DNA of 64,000 nt from the NCBI RefSeq assembly GCF_004123195.1, contig NZ_SDLI01000007.1:1-64000 (forward strand), read 5' to 3'. Under the pieces are notes generated by a model. The model was not told where the DNA came from, ran no database searches, and saw only the letters and a program-made list of their open reading frames with translations. The DNA comes from Ammoniphilus sp. CFH 90114 (lineage in GTDB: Bacteria > Bacillota > Bacilli > Aneurinibacillales > RAOX-1). Both the position numbers and the translations under genes were made by a program. This document shows, in pieces, positions 8,659 to 17,015 of this stretch; position 1 is the stretch's first letter, and each line of letters begins with the position of its first letter.

Positions 8659-10434
8659 ATGAGTAATCCAATAGTAGATGCATTTGAAATATTAGAGAGG
8701 ATTACCGATGCATTTTTTGCGTTAGACGAACAGTGGAACTTTACCTACATCAATGCAGAAGCTACTCGGTTGCTTTTTCGAAGCCGCGAAGATTTAATAG
8801 GGAAGAATGTTTGGGAAGAATTTCCTGAGGCCACACAACTACCATTTTATGAACAGTATCATAAGGCGGTTCGAGAACAAATACCGGTAACCTTTGACTC
8901 TTACTACTCCCCATTGAAATCGTGGTATGATGTAAGGGCCTATCCTTCGTCTAATGGACTATCGGTTTATTTTCAGGATATAACAAAGAAAAAAATGGTA
9001 TCGGCTAAAAGTGAACAACATTACAAGTCTCTTTTTGAACATAATCCTAATGCCGTCTTTTCATTTGATTTAGAAGGGAATTACCTGAGTGTTAATCCTG
9101 CGATGGAACGGCTATTAGGTTACAGTGAGGAAGAATATTTACATCATTCCTTTATGCCACTGGTATCTGAAGACGATCAAGAAAGAACCATGAAACATTA
9201 TAAGATGGCCGCAGAAGGTACAACGCAGCATTATGAAACAAAAGCGCTACATAAGGATGGATCTATCGTCTATGTTGATGTAACGAATATGCCCATTATT
9301 GTTGATTATGAGGTTGTTGGTGTTTACGGCGTTGCTCGGGACATCACCTCAACGAAAAAAGCAGAAGCTGCACTTAAACAGAAGACACAACAACTCGAGT
9401 TCCTTATTGACCATAATGTAGATCCCATTCTTATCTTTAGCTTGCAAGGGAACGTCATCCGTGTGAATAAGGCATTTGAGGAAACCTTTGGTTGGTCAAA
9501 AGTGGAGATTCTAAGCCTCGGATTATATCAATTACCCATTGTTCCGACCGAATATCTTCATGAAGTAAGAGAGTGCGAGGCAGAAGTTAGAAGGGGAAAA
9601 CAAATTATAGGACTTGAAACTAGACGCCTTCGAAAAGACGGGCAAATATTGAACGTTATGTTGTATATTTCTCCTATTGAAGACGCCAAAGGGAACCTGA
9701 ACGGGTGGTCGGTTACTTTACGAGATATCACAGCTTGGAAACGATCGCAAGAATTATTGCAAAATACTGAAAAACTATCGGTGGCTGGTCAGCTAGCAGC
9801 TGGAATCGCTCATGAGATTCGGAATCCGATTACCGCTATCAAGGGATTTGTACAATTAATGAGATCGGGATATGGAGAGAAGAAAGAGTACTTCGATATC
9901 ATGTCTTCAGAAATTGAACGAATCGAGCATATTCTTAGTGAGTTGCTGATTCTAGCGAAGCCCCAGGTCAGTAGGTTTGAAAGTAAAGACATTAGATCAT
10001 TAATAGCGCAGGTGATCACCTTACTAGATACCCAAGCGATTCTAAAAAATGTGGAGATTGTCACGGAGGTTCACTCCGAGTTTACCCATCTTCCGTGCGA
10101 TGAGAATCAATTGAAGCAGGTCTTTATCAACTTTATTAAGAATGCGATTGAAGCGATGCCTACAGGTGGTAAACTACTCATTCAAATTCAAAGTACTAAC
10201 CGAGAAATACTGTTTATCCGTTTTATCGATGAAGGAATAGGGATGCCGGAAGAAGTTTTGGCTAAGCTAGGCCAACCGTTTTTTACAACGAAGGACAAAG
10301 GTACGGGTCTAGGTTATATGATAAGTAAAAAAATTATTGAGAACCACTTTGGTGAGGTTCATATCAGAAGTGAACTGAATAAAGGAACTACCATTGAGAT
10401 TAGTTTTTCATTACAAACAAAAGAAAGGGCTTGA
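8659..10434 (+). CDS. Cytosolic multi-PAS sensor histidine kinase
   Basis: The 591-residue protein has no membrane segment. Three PAS domains (about 8-110, 122-238 and 246-368) are followed by a HisKA dimerisation domain with the phospho-accepting His385 in GIAHEIRNP and an HATPase_c domain with N-box (NFIKNAIEAM), G1 (DEGIGMP) and G2 (GTGLGY) motifs. There is no response regulator beside it. Soluble orphan PAS kinases of this layout in Bacillales (KinA and KinE types) often feed the Spo0F/Spo0A sporulation phosphorelay, which is the best guess here. The ligand of the PAS domains cannot be read from sequence. A terminator overlaps the stop codon. Confidence 0.88.
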   Translation: MSNPIVDAFEILERITDAFFALDEQWNFTYINAEATRLLFRSREDLIGKNVWEEFPEATQLPFYEQYHKAVREQIPVTFDSYYSPLKSWYDVRAYPSSNGLSVYFQDITKKKMVSAKSEQHYKSLFEHNPNAVFSFDLEGNYLSVNPAMERLLGYSEEEYLHHSFMPLVSEDDQERTMKHYKMAAEGTTQHYETKALHKDGSIVYVDVTNMPIIVDYEVVGVYGVARDITSTKKAEAALKQKTQQLEFLIDHNVDPILIFSLQGNVIRVNKAFEETFGWSKVEILSLGLYQLPIVPTEYLHEVRECEAEVRRGKQIIGLETRRLRKDGQILNVMLYISPIEDAKGNLNGWSVTLRDITAWKRSQELLQNTEKLSVAGQLAAGIAHEIRNPITAIKGFVQLMRSGYGEKKEYFDIMSSEIERIEHILSELLILAKPQVSRFESKDIRSLIAQVITLLDTQAILKNVEIVTEVHSEFTHLPCDENQLKQVFINFIKNAIEAMPTGGKLLIQIQSTNREILFIRFIDEGIGMPEEVLAKLGQPFFTTKDKGTGLGYMISKKIIENHFGEVHIRSELNKGTTIEISFSLQTKERA

Positions 10435-10446
10435 ATGCCCTTTTTT
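10424..10446 (+). terminator. Rho-independent terminator overlapping the kinase stop codon
   Basis: The stem AAAGGGC/GCCCTTT, with the loop holding the end of the stop codon, is followed by a run of T. Confidence 0.85.
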
Positions 10447-10465
10447 CTGTTTAGTAAAGCGATTG

Positions 10466-10495
10466 TTGGTATTTGTTGTCTAATTCATATATAAT
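10466..10495 (+). promoter_or_regulatory. Putative promoter of the RNase J gene
   Basis: TTGGTA and a perfect TATAAT are separated by 18 bp. This would give a leader of roughly 100 nt before the RNase J start, containing the hairpin at 10541-10585. Confidence 0.5.
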
Positions 10496-10540
10496 AGAGA
10501 ATAGTAGCCAATGGACGGAAAAGACCATTAAACAAATACT

Positions 10541-10585
10541 AATAAGCGGGCTTTTGCTTACGCATATAGCCCGTTATTCTTTTTA
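10541..10585 (+). promoter_or_regulatory. Terminator-like hairpin in the RNase J leader
   Basis: AATAAGCGGGCT (10541-10552) pairs with AGCCCGTTATT (10568-10578) with one G-U pair, and CTTTTTAT follows. It lies between the likely promoter and the ribosome site. It could be an attenuator or the end of a short transcript. No known riboswitch is recognised in the preceding leader. Confidence 0.5.
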
Positions 10586-10605
10586 TATATCGAGAGGTGA
10601 ATATC

Positions 10606-12342
10606 ATGTCTGAATCCGTTGTTTCTATCTTCGCATTAGGAGGACTAGGCGAGATCGGAAAGAACATGTACGTTATTCAATTTGAAGATGAGATCGTTGT
10701 CGTGGACAGCGGGGGGAAGTTTCCTGAAGAAGACATGCCGGGAATTGATTTAGTCATTCCAGATATCTCTTATCTCATTCAACATAAGGGTAAAATTAAA
10801 GGAATCTTCTTAACCCATGGACATGAGGACCATATCGGAGCCCTACCCTATGTGTTAAAACAGGTGAATGTACCCGTATATGGAGCGGCTCTCACCATAG
10901 GATTAGTGGAAGCGAAACTAAAGGAACACCGCTTATTGCGTGAGACCAAACTTCATGTCATTGATCCAGAACAAACGCTCCCATTCGAAAAGATTAGCTT
11001 ATCCTTCTTTAGGACGAACCATACAATACCTGATTCCCTAGGCATTGCTGTTCATACACCACATGGAACGGTGGTTCATACGGGCGACTTCAAGTTTGAT
11101 TTAACCCCGATTGGAAACTCAGCTGACATCGCCAAGATGGCTCAGTTGGGAGAGAACAAGCAAGTATTAGCACTTTTATCGGATAGTACCAACAGTGAAA
11201 GAGAAGGAGGTACTCCATCTGAAAAAGTGGTGGGCGAGGCTATAGATCATATTTTTCACCTCGCTCAAGGCAGGATCTTGTTTTCAACGTTTGCTTCCAA
11301 TGTCTATCGTTTACAGCAGGTCGTTCAAGCCGCTGTTCGTTATAGAAGGAAAATTGCGTTAATTGGCCGCAGCATGGAGAAAGTCTTTGAGATTGCTCAA
11401 CGCTTAGGATACATTAAGGCACCGGAAGGCATGTTGATTGACGCAAGGGATATAGACCGATATAAGGCAGAAGAAATCGTTATTCTTTGTACCGGAAGCC
11501 AAGGTGAACCTATGGCTGCATTAACGCGTATTGCCCAAGGTTCTCATCGGATGGTGAAGATTATTCCTGGAGATACGGTTGTCTACTCTTCTTCGCCAAT
11601 TCCAGGTAATGACGTAAATATCAATCGCTCGATTGACCTGCTGTTCCGTGCAGGAGCAGACGTCAAGTACGGCAGCCACCTAGAAATTCATGCATCTGGA
11701 CATGGCAGTCAAGAAGATTTAAAGTTAATGTTAAATCTTATGAAGCCAAAATATTTTATTCCGATTCATGGCGAATATAGGATGCTGGTTCAACACGCTA
11801 AACTGGCTGAGGAAGTTGGGATTGCATCTGAGAACACATTCATCTTAGAGAATGGCGATGTATTCCGTCATACGAAGTCACCTACTCAAGCTACCGTCAT
11901 CATCGAAAGAAACAAGAATCAAAACAACCCTAGCGTTCAATCGGGAATTGTCTTAGTTGATGGCAGTGGAATTGGTGATGTGGGGAATATTGTGCTCCGA
12001 GATCGCAAGAGGTTTGCCCAGGATGGAATCATGATTGTGGTGCTTACTGTGGATATGAAGGAGAGGAAAGTTTTGGCGGGTCCTGACCTCGTAACCAGAG
12101 GATTTGTCTATGTTCGTGAATCAGAGGACATGATGCGAGAAGCCACTCAGCTAACGAGACAAACCGTACATCAATTATTGGAAAAAGGAATCACGTCTTG
12201 GGCAGAATGGAAGCAACAAATTTCAAATACGTTGACACCTTATTTTATTTCCAAAACAAACCGAAGCCCCATGATGATGACGATCATTATGGAGCCCGAA
12301 ACTACACCACCATTAGATGAACAAACCTCCACCTCTTCTTAA
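10606..12342 (+). CDS. Ribonuclease J
   Basis: A metallo-beta-lactamase/beta-CASP nuclease of 578 residues that performs 5'-3' exo- and endonucleolytic RNA decay and maturation in the cytoplasm. The zinc-binding THGHEDHIG lies near residues 70-76, followed by GDFKFD, the beta-CASP segment with SDSTNSEREG, and PIHGEYR. The length is slightly above the roughly 555 residues of Bacillus RNase J1 and J2. ATG 10606 is chosen with GAGAGG upstream; an in-frame GTG at 10597 would add three residues. Whether it is the J1 or J2 orthologue cannot be decided by eye. It is a single gene, with a terminator at its end. Confidence 0.92.
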   Translation: MSESVVSIFALGGLGEIGKNMYVIQFEDEIVVVDSGGKFPEEDMPGIDLVIPDISYLIQHKGKIKGIFLTHGHEDHIGALPYVLKQVNVPVYGAALTIGLVEAKLKEHRLLRETKLHVIDPEQTLPFEKISLSFFRTNHTIPDSLGIAVHTPHGTVVHTGDFKFDLTPIGNSADIAKMAQLGENKQVLALLSDSTNSEREGGTPSEKVVGEAIDHIFHLAQGRILFSTFASNVYRLQQVVQAAVRYRRKIALIGRSMEKVFEIAQRLGYIKAPEGMLIDARDIDRYKAEEIVILCTGSQGEPMAALTRIAQGSHRMVKIIPGDTVVYSSSPIPGNDVNINRSIDLLFRAGADVKYGSHLEIHASGHGSQEDLKLMLNLMKPKYFIPIHGEYRMLVQHAKLAEEVGIASENTFILENGDVFRHTKSPTQATVIIERNKNQNNPSVQSGIVLVDGSGIGDVGNIVLRDRKRFAQDGIMIVVLTVDMKERKVLAGPDLVTRGFVYVRESEDMMREATQLTRQTVHQLLEKGITSWAEWKQQISNTLTPYFISKTNRSPMMMTIIMEPETTPPLDEQTSTSS

Positions 12343-12361
12343 GAGGAAGGTTTGTTTTTTT
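12321..12361 (+). terminator. Rho-independent terminator at the end of the RNase J gene
   Basis: An extended stem built from ACAAACCT/AGGTTTGT with an inner CCTCTT/AAGAGG pairing is followed by seven or more T; it begins inside the last codons. Confidence 0.85.
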
Positions 12362-12397
12362 AAATATTAACGGCATTATATATTAAAACTTAAAGCC

Positions 12398-12439
12398 AAA
12401 AACAAAAAGAGACAGTATAAACTGTCTCTTTTTGTTTTT
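12398..12439 (-). terminator. Terminator of the SulP transporter gene (works on either strand)
   Basis: A long perfect inverted repeat AAAAACAAAAAGAGACAGT/ACTGTCTCTTTTTGTTTTT around a 5-nt loop gives a U tail in both directions. It lies just after the SulP stop codon on the minus strand. Confidence 0.9.
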
Positions 12440-12461
12440 AGGTACAAGCAAGCTCTTCGTT

Positions 12462-13904
12462 TTAATGTCCAGAAGGAGCCGATAATCCTACTTGATTCAC
12501 AAGCTTTTGACTCTCTTCATTTAGTCCGATAATTTCAACGTGCTTATCTAACTTTTGATACTTGTAGATCACTTTAGCAATGGCAGTCACGGCGGAATGG
12601 TCCCAAACATGAGAGCTGCTAAAATCAATAATAATCTGATCTGGATCTTCGTTAAAGTTAAATTGATCTACAAAATGACTCATCGTTCCGAAGAACATCT
12701 GCCCGGTTACTTTATAAATTTTCGCCCCATTTTCGAGCTTTGTTGTTGTTTTCATCTTCGTCATTTTCCACCCGAAGATTAAAGCACTCATCACTACCCC
12801 AGCTAGAACCCCTTTAGCAAGGTCGTGTGTTGCTACTACAATAGCAACGGTGACAATCATGACGACGGCGTCAGGGCGAGGAGTTCTAGGTAGAATCTTA
12901 AGAGACTGCCAATCAAAAGTTCCAATGGATACCATGATCATGACTCCGACTAGTGCGCCCATAGGAATTTGCTTTACAATGTCACCAAGTACGATGATAA
13001 GAAATAACAAGAACACCCCAGCCACGAGAGAGGATAAACGGCCCCGAGCACCAGATTGAACGTTAATGACGGATTGGCCAATCATGGCACAACCTGCCAT
13101 TCCACCGAAGAAACCCGTAATCATGTTTGCAATTCCTTGCCCTTTGACCTCTTTATCTTTAGAGCTTTTCGTCTCGGTCATTTCATCTACAATGGTTGCG
13201 GTTAGTAGAGATTCCAGTAACCCTACAATAGCAAGCGTAATGGAATAAGGTAAGATAATCCACAATGTCTGTAGAGATAACTCAATGTTAGGGAGATGGA
13301 ATACGGGTAAGGCCCGCGTAATTTCTCCCATATCTCCAACTGTTCGTCCATTAAAGCCTCCATAAATAGCGATGATAGTCATCACGATGATGGCGATGAG
13401 TGGTGACGGAACAGCTTTTGTAAATCGAGGTAGGATATAGATGATGGCTAATGTGGCCGCAACCATAACATACATCTGCCAAGATTCACCTACAAAGTGA
13501 GGCAACTGTGCCATGAAGATCAGTATCGCTAAGGCATTCACGAATCCAATCATGACGGAATGCGGAACAAAGGTGATAAACCTTCCTACTTTTAATACTC
13601 CTAGAAGGAATTGAATAATTCCGGTTAAAACCGTTGCAGCCAATAAATACTCTAAGCCGTAATCCTTTACAAGGTTAACCATGAGTAAAGCCATAGCCCC
13701 CGTAGCAGCGGAGATCATGGCGGGACGTCCTCCGACAAATGCAATGATGACAGCAATACAAAAAGATGCATACAATCCGACCATCGGGTCAACACCAGCA
13801 ATGATGGAAAAAGCGATAGCCTCTGGAATCAAGGCGAGAGCTACTGTTATTCCTGCCAGTATATCACCTCGAATATTCGAGAACCATTCTTGCTTGTAAT
13901 TCAT
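12462..13904 (-). CDS. SulP-family anion transporter with STAS domain
   Basis: The 480-residue membrane protein has about 10-12 hydrophobic segments. The SulP transport domain begins at [20 protein letters not shown], and a C-terminal cytosolic STAS domain occupies about residues 390-480. SulP proteins carry sulfate, bicarbonate or other anions; the substrate cannot be read from sequence. Short bacterial members of this kind include the cyanobacterial bicarbonate carrier BicA. The ribosome site AAGAGGT precedes the ATG. There is no cysteine-synthesis or carbonic anhydrase gene nearby. A 9-bp hairpin lies in its 5' leader. Confidence 0.88.
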   Translation of the reverse strand: MNYKQEWFSNIRGDILAGITVALALIPEAIAFSIIAGVDPMVGLYASFCIAVIIAFVGGRPAMISAATGAMALLMVNLVKDYGLEYLLAATVLTGIIQFLLGVLKVGRFITFVPHSVMIGFVNALAILIFMAQLPHFVGESWQMYVMVAATLAIIYILPRFTKAVPSPLIAIIVMTIIAIYGGFNGRTVGDMGEITRALPVFHLPNIELSLQTLWIILPYSITLAIVGLLESLLTATIVDEMTETKSSKDKEVKGQGIANMITGFFGGMAGCAMIGQSVINVQSGARGRLSSLVAGVFLLFLIIVLGDIVKQIPMGALVGVMIMVSIGTFDWQSLKILPRTPRPDAVVMIVTVAIVVATHDLAKGVLAGVVMSALIFGWKMTKMKTTTKLENGAKIYKVTGQMFFGTMSHFVDQFNFNEDPDQIIIDFSSSHVWDHSAVTAIAKVIYKYQKLDKHVEIIGLNEESQKLVNQVGLSAPSGH

Positions 13905-13943
13905 AAGTCAACCTCTTTCTATTCAATTTTTAAAGAACATGTT

Positions 13944-13966
13944 GACTTTCCTCTCTCAGGAAAGTC
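13944..13966 (-). promoter_or_regulatory. Perfect hairpin in the 5' leader of the SulP gene
   Basis: GACTTTCCT and AGGAAAGTC form a 9-bp perfect stem with a 5-nt loop, about 40 bases upstream of the SulP start. A TATAAT-like element on the minus strand (13990-13995) would start transcription just before it. No U tract follows, so it is not a plain terminator. It may stabilise the mRNA or bind a regulator. Confidence 0.5.
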
Positions 13967-14135
13967 GGAGCCGTTGTACCTAATTGTGAATTATACATAA
14001 ACATTTAGAACTTGGCTATGAAGATAAATAGATATGTAAGCACTATCATCACGATATAAAGTTCATTTACTCTCTTATACTTAAGGTTTTATACTTGTTT
14101 ATTTTCAAGGCGTAGGCTTGGAATAGACGTAGATG

Positions 14136-14171
14136 AAAAAGAAGAAAGGAGCCACTACAGGCTCCTTTCTT
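14136..14171 (-). terminator. Terminator of the mgtC-like gene
   Basis: On the minus strand a 12-bp stem AAGAAAGGAGCC/GGCTCCTTTCTT is followed by CTTTTTC, two bases after the stop codon. Confidence 0.9.
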
Positions 14172-14172
14172 C

Positions 14173-14862
14173 TTATCTGCTTTCTAGCTCAACGGAATCG
14201 ACTCCATTTATACTTTTGAGCAGACGATAGATATGCGTCGTATACTGTTTTTCTGATGCGAGAATGATCATCTGAACTTCAGAATGATTTACGTCAATGT
14301 CTTTTAGTTTTACGTGCTTTACCTTCATCCCACAGCGCTTGATCTCTTTAAATATGATGTCTACGTCTTCTCTGTGATCCACTATGATCTTCACCAGCAG
14401 ATCACGTTGGCTAAAACTCTTAGGTCCTAAAAGTTTCAATAAAGAAGGAAATACATTAATGGCTAACATCATAATCACAACAGCAGCCGAGGCTTGGAGG
14501 ATGAATCCTGCTCCAACAGCAATACCAAGTCCAGACGCGGCCCATACCATGGATGCGGTAGTCAATCCGGAGATCACATCGTTATTCCGACGAAGAATAA
14601 CCCCCGCCCCCAAAAAGCCGACTCCACTCACCACTTGAGCAGCTAACCGCATGGGATCCATATTGGTATGGCCCTCGACCGAGTAAATGTGGACAGACTC
14701 AATGGAGACAATCGTGATTAGGCAACTGGCTACGCTAATAATCATACAGGTTTTGATCCCTACGGGCTTTTTCTTCAATTGTCTATCTATACCGATCAAC
14801 AACCCTAAAAACAAAGCAAGTCCGAGTTTCCAAATATAGTCATGGGCTATGATCCAAGTCAT
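14173..14862 (-). CDS. MgtC/SapB-family inner-membrane protein
   Basis: The 229-residue protein begins with the MgtC/SapB domain: several membrane segments, with GLLIGIDRQLKKKPVG and GVGFLGAGVILR characteristic of the family. About residues 150-229 form a soluble ACT-like C-terminal domain. MgtC proteins act in adaptation to low magnesium or modulate membrane ATPases; the biochemical role of Bacillales members is not settled. The ribosome site GAGGTAAA lies before the ATG. It is a single gene, ending in a strong terminator. Confidence 0.85.
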   Translation of the reverse strand: MTWIIAHDYIWKLGLALFLGLLIGIDRQLKKKPVGIKTCMIISVASCLITIVSIESVHIYSVEGHTNMDPMRLAAQVVSGVGFLGAGVILRRNNDVISGLTTASMVWAASGLGIAVGAGFILQASAAVVIMMLAINVFPSLLKLLGPKSFSQRDLLVKIIVDHREDVDIIFKEIKRCGMKVKHVKLKDIDVNHSEVQMIILASEKQYTTHIYRLLKSINGVDSVELESR

Positions 14863-14930
14863 TTTACCTCTACTCCTAAGATTTTTAAAAGATTATAACA
14901 CACTTAATCATTACAGACTTAAACGAAATG

Positions 14931-14960
14931 AAAACAAGACCCAACAGTTGGGTCTTGTTT
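14931..14960 (-). terminator. Terminator of the DUF3817 gene
   Basis: AAACAAGACCCAAC/GTTGGGTCTTGTTT is a near-perfect inverted repeat; a T-rich tail follows on the minus strand. Confidence 0.88.
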
Positions 14961-14969
14961 ATATGATGT

Positions 14970-15260
14970 CTATTGATAGCTGCGTAGTTTACGATCCAAA
15001 ACAAAGTTACCAAACGGAATGAAGGAAGCCGCAACAGCTCCAAGTACCTTAGCAATGGACCAGCGGAATCGATAGGTTACATGAGCGACAGCAAAAAGAT
15101 AGAGAACAAACAGTAATCCATGAATCGCTCCAACCACCCGCACTACTTCGGGAATCCCAGCAAAATATTTTAGAGGCATGGCAATGCCAAGGAGCAAAAG
15201 AAAAGAGATTCCTTCTATTAAACCTATCGTACGTAAGCGACCAATGGGACTATTAAGCAT
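14970..15260 (-). CDS. DUF3817 small membrane protein
   Basis: The 96-residue protein has three predicted membrane segments. The GLIEGISFLLLLGIAMPLKY start and the VVGAIHGLLFVLYL segment match the DUF3817 family (YdzA-like), of unknown function and common in Bacillales. The ribosome site AAGGAGG lies 9 bases before the ATG. It is transcribed away from the caa3 oxidase operon, so the 700-bp region between them should hold promoters for both. Confidence 0.8.
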   Translation of the reverse strand: MLNSPIGRLRTIGLIEGISFLLLLGIAMPLKYFAGIPEVVRVVGAIHGLLFVLYLFAVAHVTYRFRWSIAKVLGAVAASFIPFGNFVLDRKLRSYQ

Positions 15261-15963
15261 GCAAAAAAACCTCCTTGTATGAGTTTATGTATGTTTGTAA
15301 TTCACTTAGAAACCAGTCTTACATTACCTCTATTATAATGATATAGCATTATAAACACTATGTGTATAGGTAATAATTCACGATAAAGTCATAATTGCAG
15401 ATAAAAATACTATTTCCTTGTCGAAAAGAACCGACAAGAAAACCTTATTATCAGGTTGACAATAGAAACTTTAAAAAGTTTCGGACACAAAAAGTTCATA
15501 AAATGTTCATACAAACTATGAAAAATATATTGAAGTTCATATATTATAAATATTAATTAAGCCAAGAAAAATAAATCCTACCCAAAATTTGTATTTCCCC
15601 AAAAATACGTTTTTCACGCTTCAAATAATGCTTACAATGATGTATAATCTTCAAGTGTGATAACTACTAACTACTTTAATGGGGAGGAATATTGCAAACA
15701 CGTAGGTGCAAATATTCTTGGTTAGCAAACAAATCTCTACCCATTATCTATTTTTTGTTTAATGTAACTGTGAAGTGGCAACAAAGGTAGATAATGTCGT
15801 TTTATGTGTTTTTACACAAAAGGGGAAGTTTCTACGCCCTCATATCATTACTGCAGATTTGCATTTGTTTGCACTTCTGTTCATCCACTGTTTTATATGT
15901 GGATATAGAGTTAACTAAACCATTAGGTAGAGTGATTAAACAAGAAAGTGGGGTTGAATTTTG
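15261..15963. other. Long intergenic region upstream of ctaC
   Basis: About 700 bp without a credible gene, AT-rich in its first half. It holds three TTCATA direct repeats (15495, 15506 and 15536), a CTTGTCG/CGACAAG hairpin (15417-15438), and in its second half two more inverted repeats: GAATATTGC with GCAAATATTC (15687-15717), and CATTATCTA (15742-15750, followed by TTTTTTG) with TAGATAATG (15788-15796). These suggest a regulated promoter followed by a structured leader for ctaC. Confidence 0.6.
15495..15541 (+). promoter_or_regulatory. Helically phased TTCATA repeats (possible PhoP/ResD-type sites)
   Basis: TTCATA occurs at 15495, 15506 and 15536: spacing 11 bp, then 30 bp. TTCATA fits the Bacillus PhoP box TT(A/C/T)A(C/T)A, and PhoP and ResD are known to control respiratory genes in Bacillus subtilis. 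An AT-rich -10-like element follows at about 15542. The binding protein is inferred. Confidence 0.45.
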
Positions 15964-16992
15964 ATGAGTCGATGGAATTTAAGTTGGCGTCTATTGCCTC
16001 TGCTCGCGGTAATGATGCTAGTACTCACTGGGTGTGCACAAGACCCATATCTGTCTGCTTTGGATCCAAAAGGACCCGTAGCATCAGCGCAGTTATCATT
16101 GATTATGCTCAGTTTGTACATCATGATTGGCGTATTCGTCGTGGTGATGGTGATTTACGTCTATGTTCTGTTCCGCTTCCGTAAGCGTCCAGGACAAACA
16201 GGTATTCCAGAGCAAGTAGAAGGTAATCACAAACTAGAAATTATTTGGACTGTTATTCCTCTTATTCTTCTTGCAGTATTAGCGGTCCCTACCGTTTCTC
16301 TGACGTTTGATCTAGCTGAGAAACATAGTACTGAAGAAGCGTTACAAGTAAAGGTAACAGCTCACCAGTTCTGGTGGGAATTTGAATACCCTGATCTTGA
16401 AATTTCTGCTGGACAGGATCTATATATTCCTACTGGTCAGAAGATCCAATTCCAAGTTACGGCTAAGGATGTAATGCACGCCATTTGGATCCCTGCATTA
16501 GGGGGTAAGATCGACACAAATCCTGGAATGACTAACAATATGTGGCTTCAAGCTGACAAGCCAGGTACTTATAAAGGTAAATGTGCTGAGCTTTGCGGAC
16601 CATCCCATGCTCTTATGGACTTCAAGGTCATTGCTCTTGAACCAGCTGAGTTTGATAAGTGGGTAAACAATATGAAGGCGACAGCTACTAAAACTGTTCC
16701 AGCTTCTGCACAAGCAGGACAAGAAGTGTTCAACCAGAGCTGTATTGGTTGTCACGCAGTGGATGCAACAAAAGGAGTTAAAGTACCTGACATTGCTCCA
16801 AACCTTGCTGGTTTTGCTGATCGTACGGTATTAGCTGGTTTCATCGAGCACAACAATGAAAACTTAGCTCAATGGATTAAGAATCCTCAATCTTTAAAGC
16901 CAGGAAACTTAATGCCAGCTTTTGAAGGTAAGCTGGATGAACAACAAATTAACGACCTAGTCGAATATATGAACACCTTGACTCTTGAATAA
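15964..16992 (+). CDS. ctaC: Cytochrome c oxidase (caa3) subunit II with fused cytochrome c
   Basis: Subunit II receives electrons at CuA and passes them to subunit I. The 342-residue protein starts with a lipoprotein signal (LVLTGC), then two membrane segments and the COX2 domain with AHQFWWEFEYPD and CuA ligands in CAELCGPSH (Cys207 and Cys211). A fused class I cytochrome c domain carries CIGCH (260-264) and an axial Met in NLMPAF near the end. The heme c fusion marks a caa3 oxidase. The ATG at 15964 is used; a TTG directly before it is in frame. It is the first gene of ctaCDEF, 23 bases before ctaD. Confidence 0.95.
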   Translation: MSRWNLSWRLLPLLAVMMLVLTGCAQDPYLSALDPKGPVASAQLSLIMLSLYIMIGVFVVVMVIYVYVLFRFRKRPGQTGIPEQVEGNHKLEIIWTVIPLILLAVLAVPTVSLTFDLAEKHSTEEALQVKVTAHQFWWEFEYPDLEISAGQDLYIPTGQKIQFQVTAKDVMHAIWIPALGGKIDTNPGMTNNMWLQADKPGTYKGKCAELCGPSHALMDFKVIALEPAEFDKWVNNMKATATKTVPASAQAGQEVFNQSCIGCHAVDATKGVKVPDIAPNLAGFADRTVLAGFIEHNNENLAQWIKNPQSLKPGNLMPAFEGKLDEQQINDLVEYMNTLTLE

Positions 16993-17015
16993 TCTCTAAT
17001 AAAGGAGGTATTACC

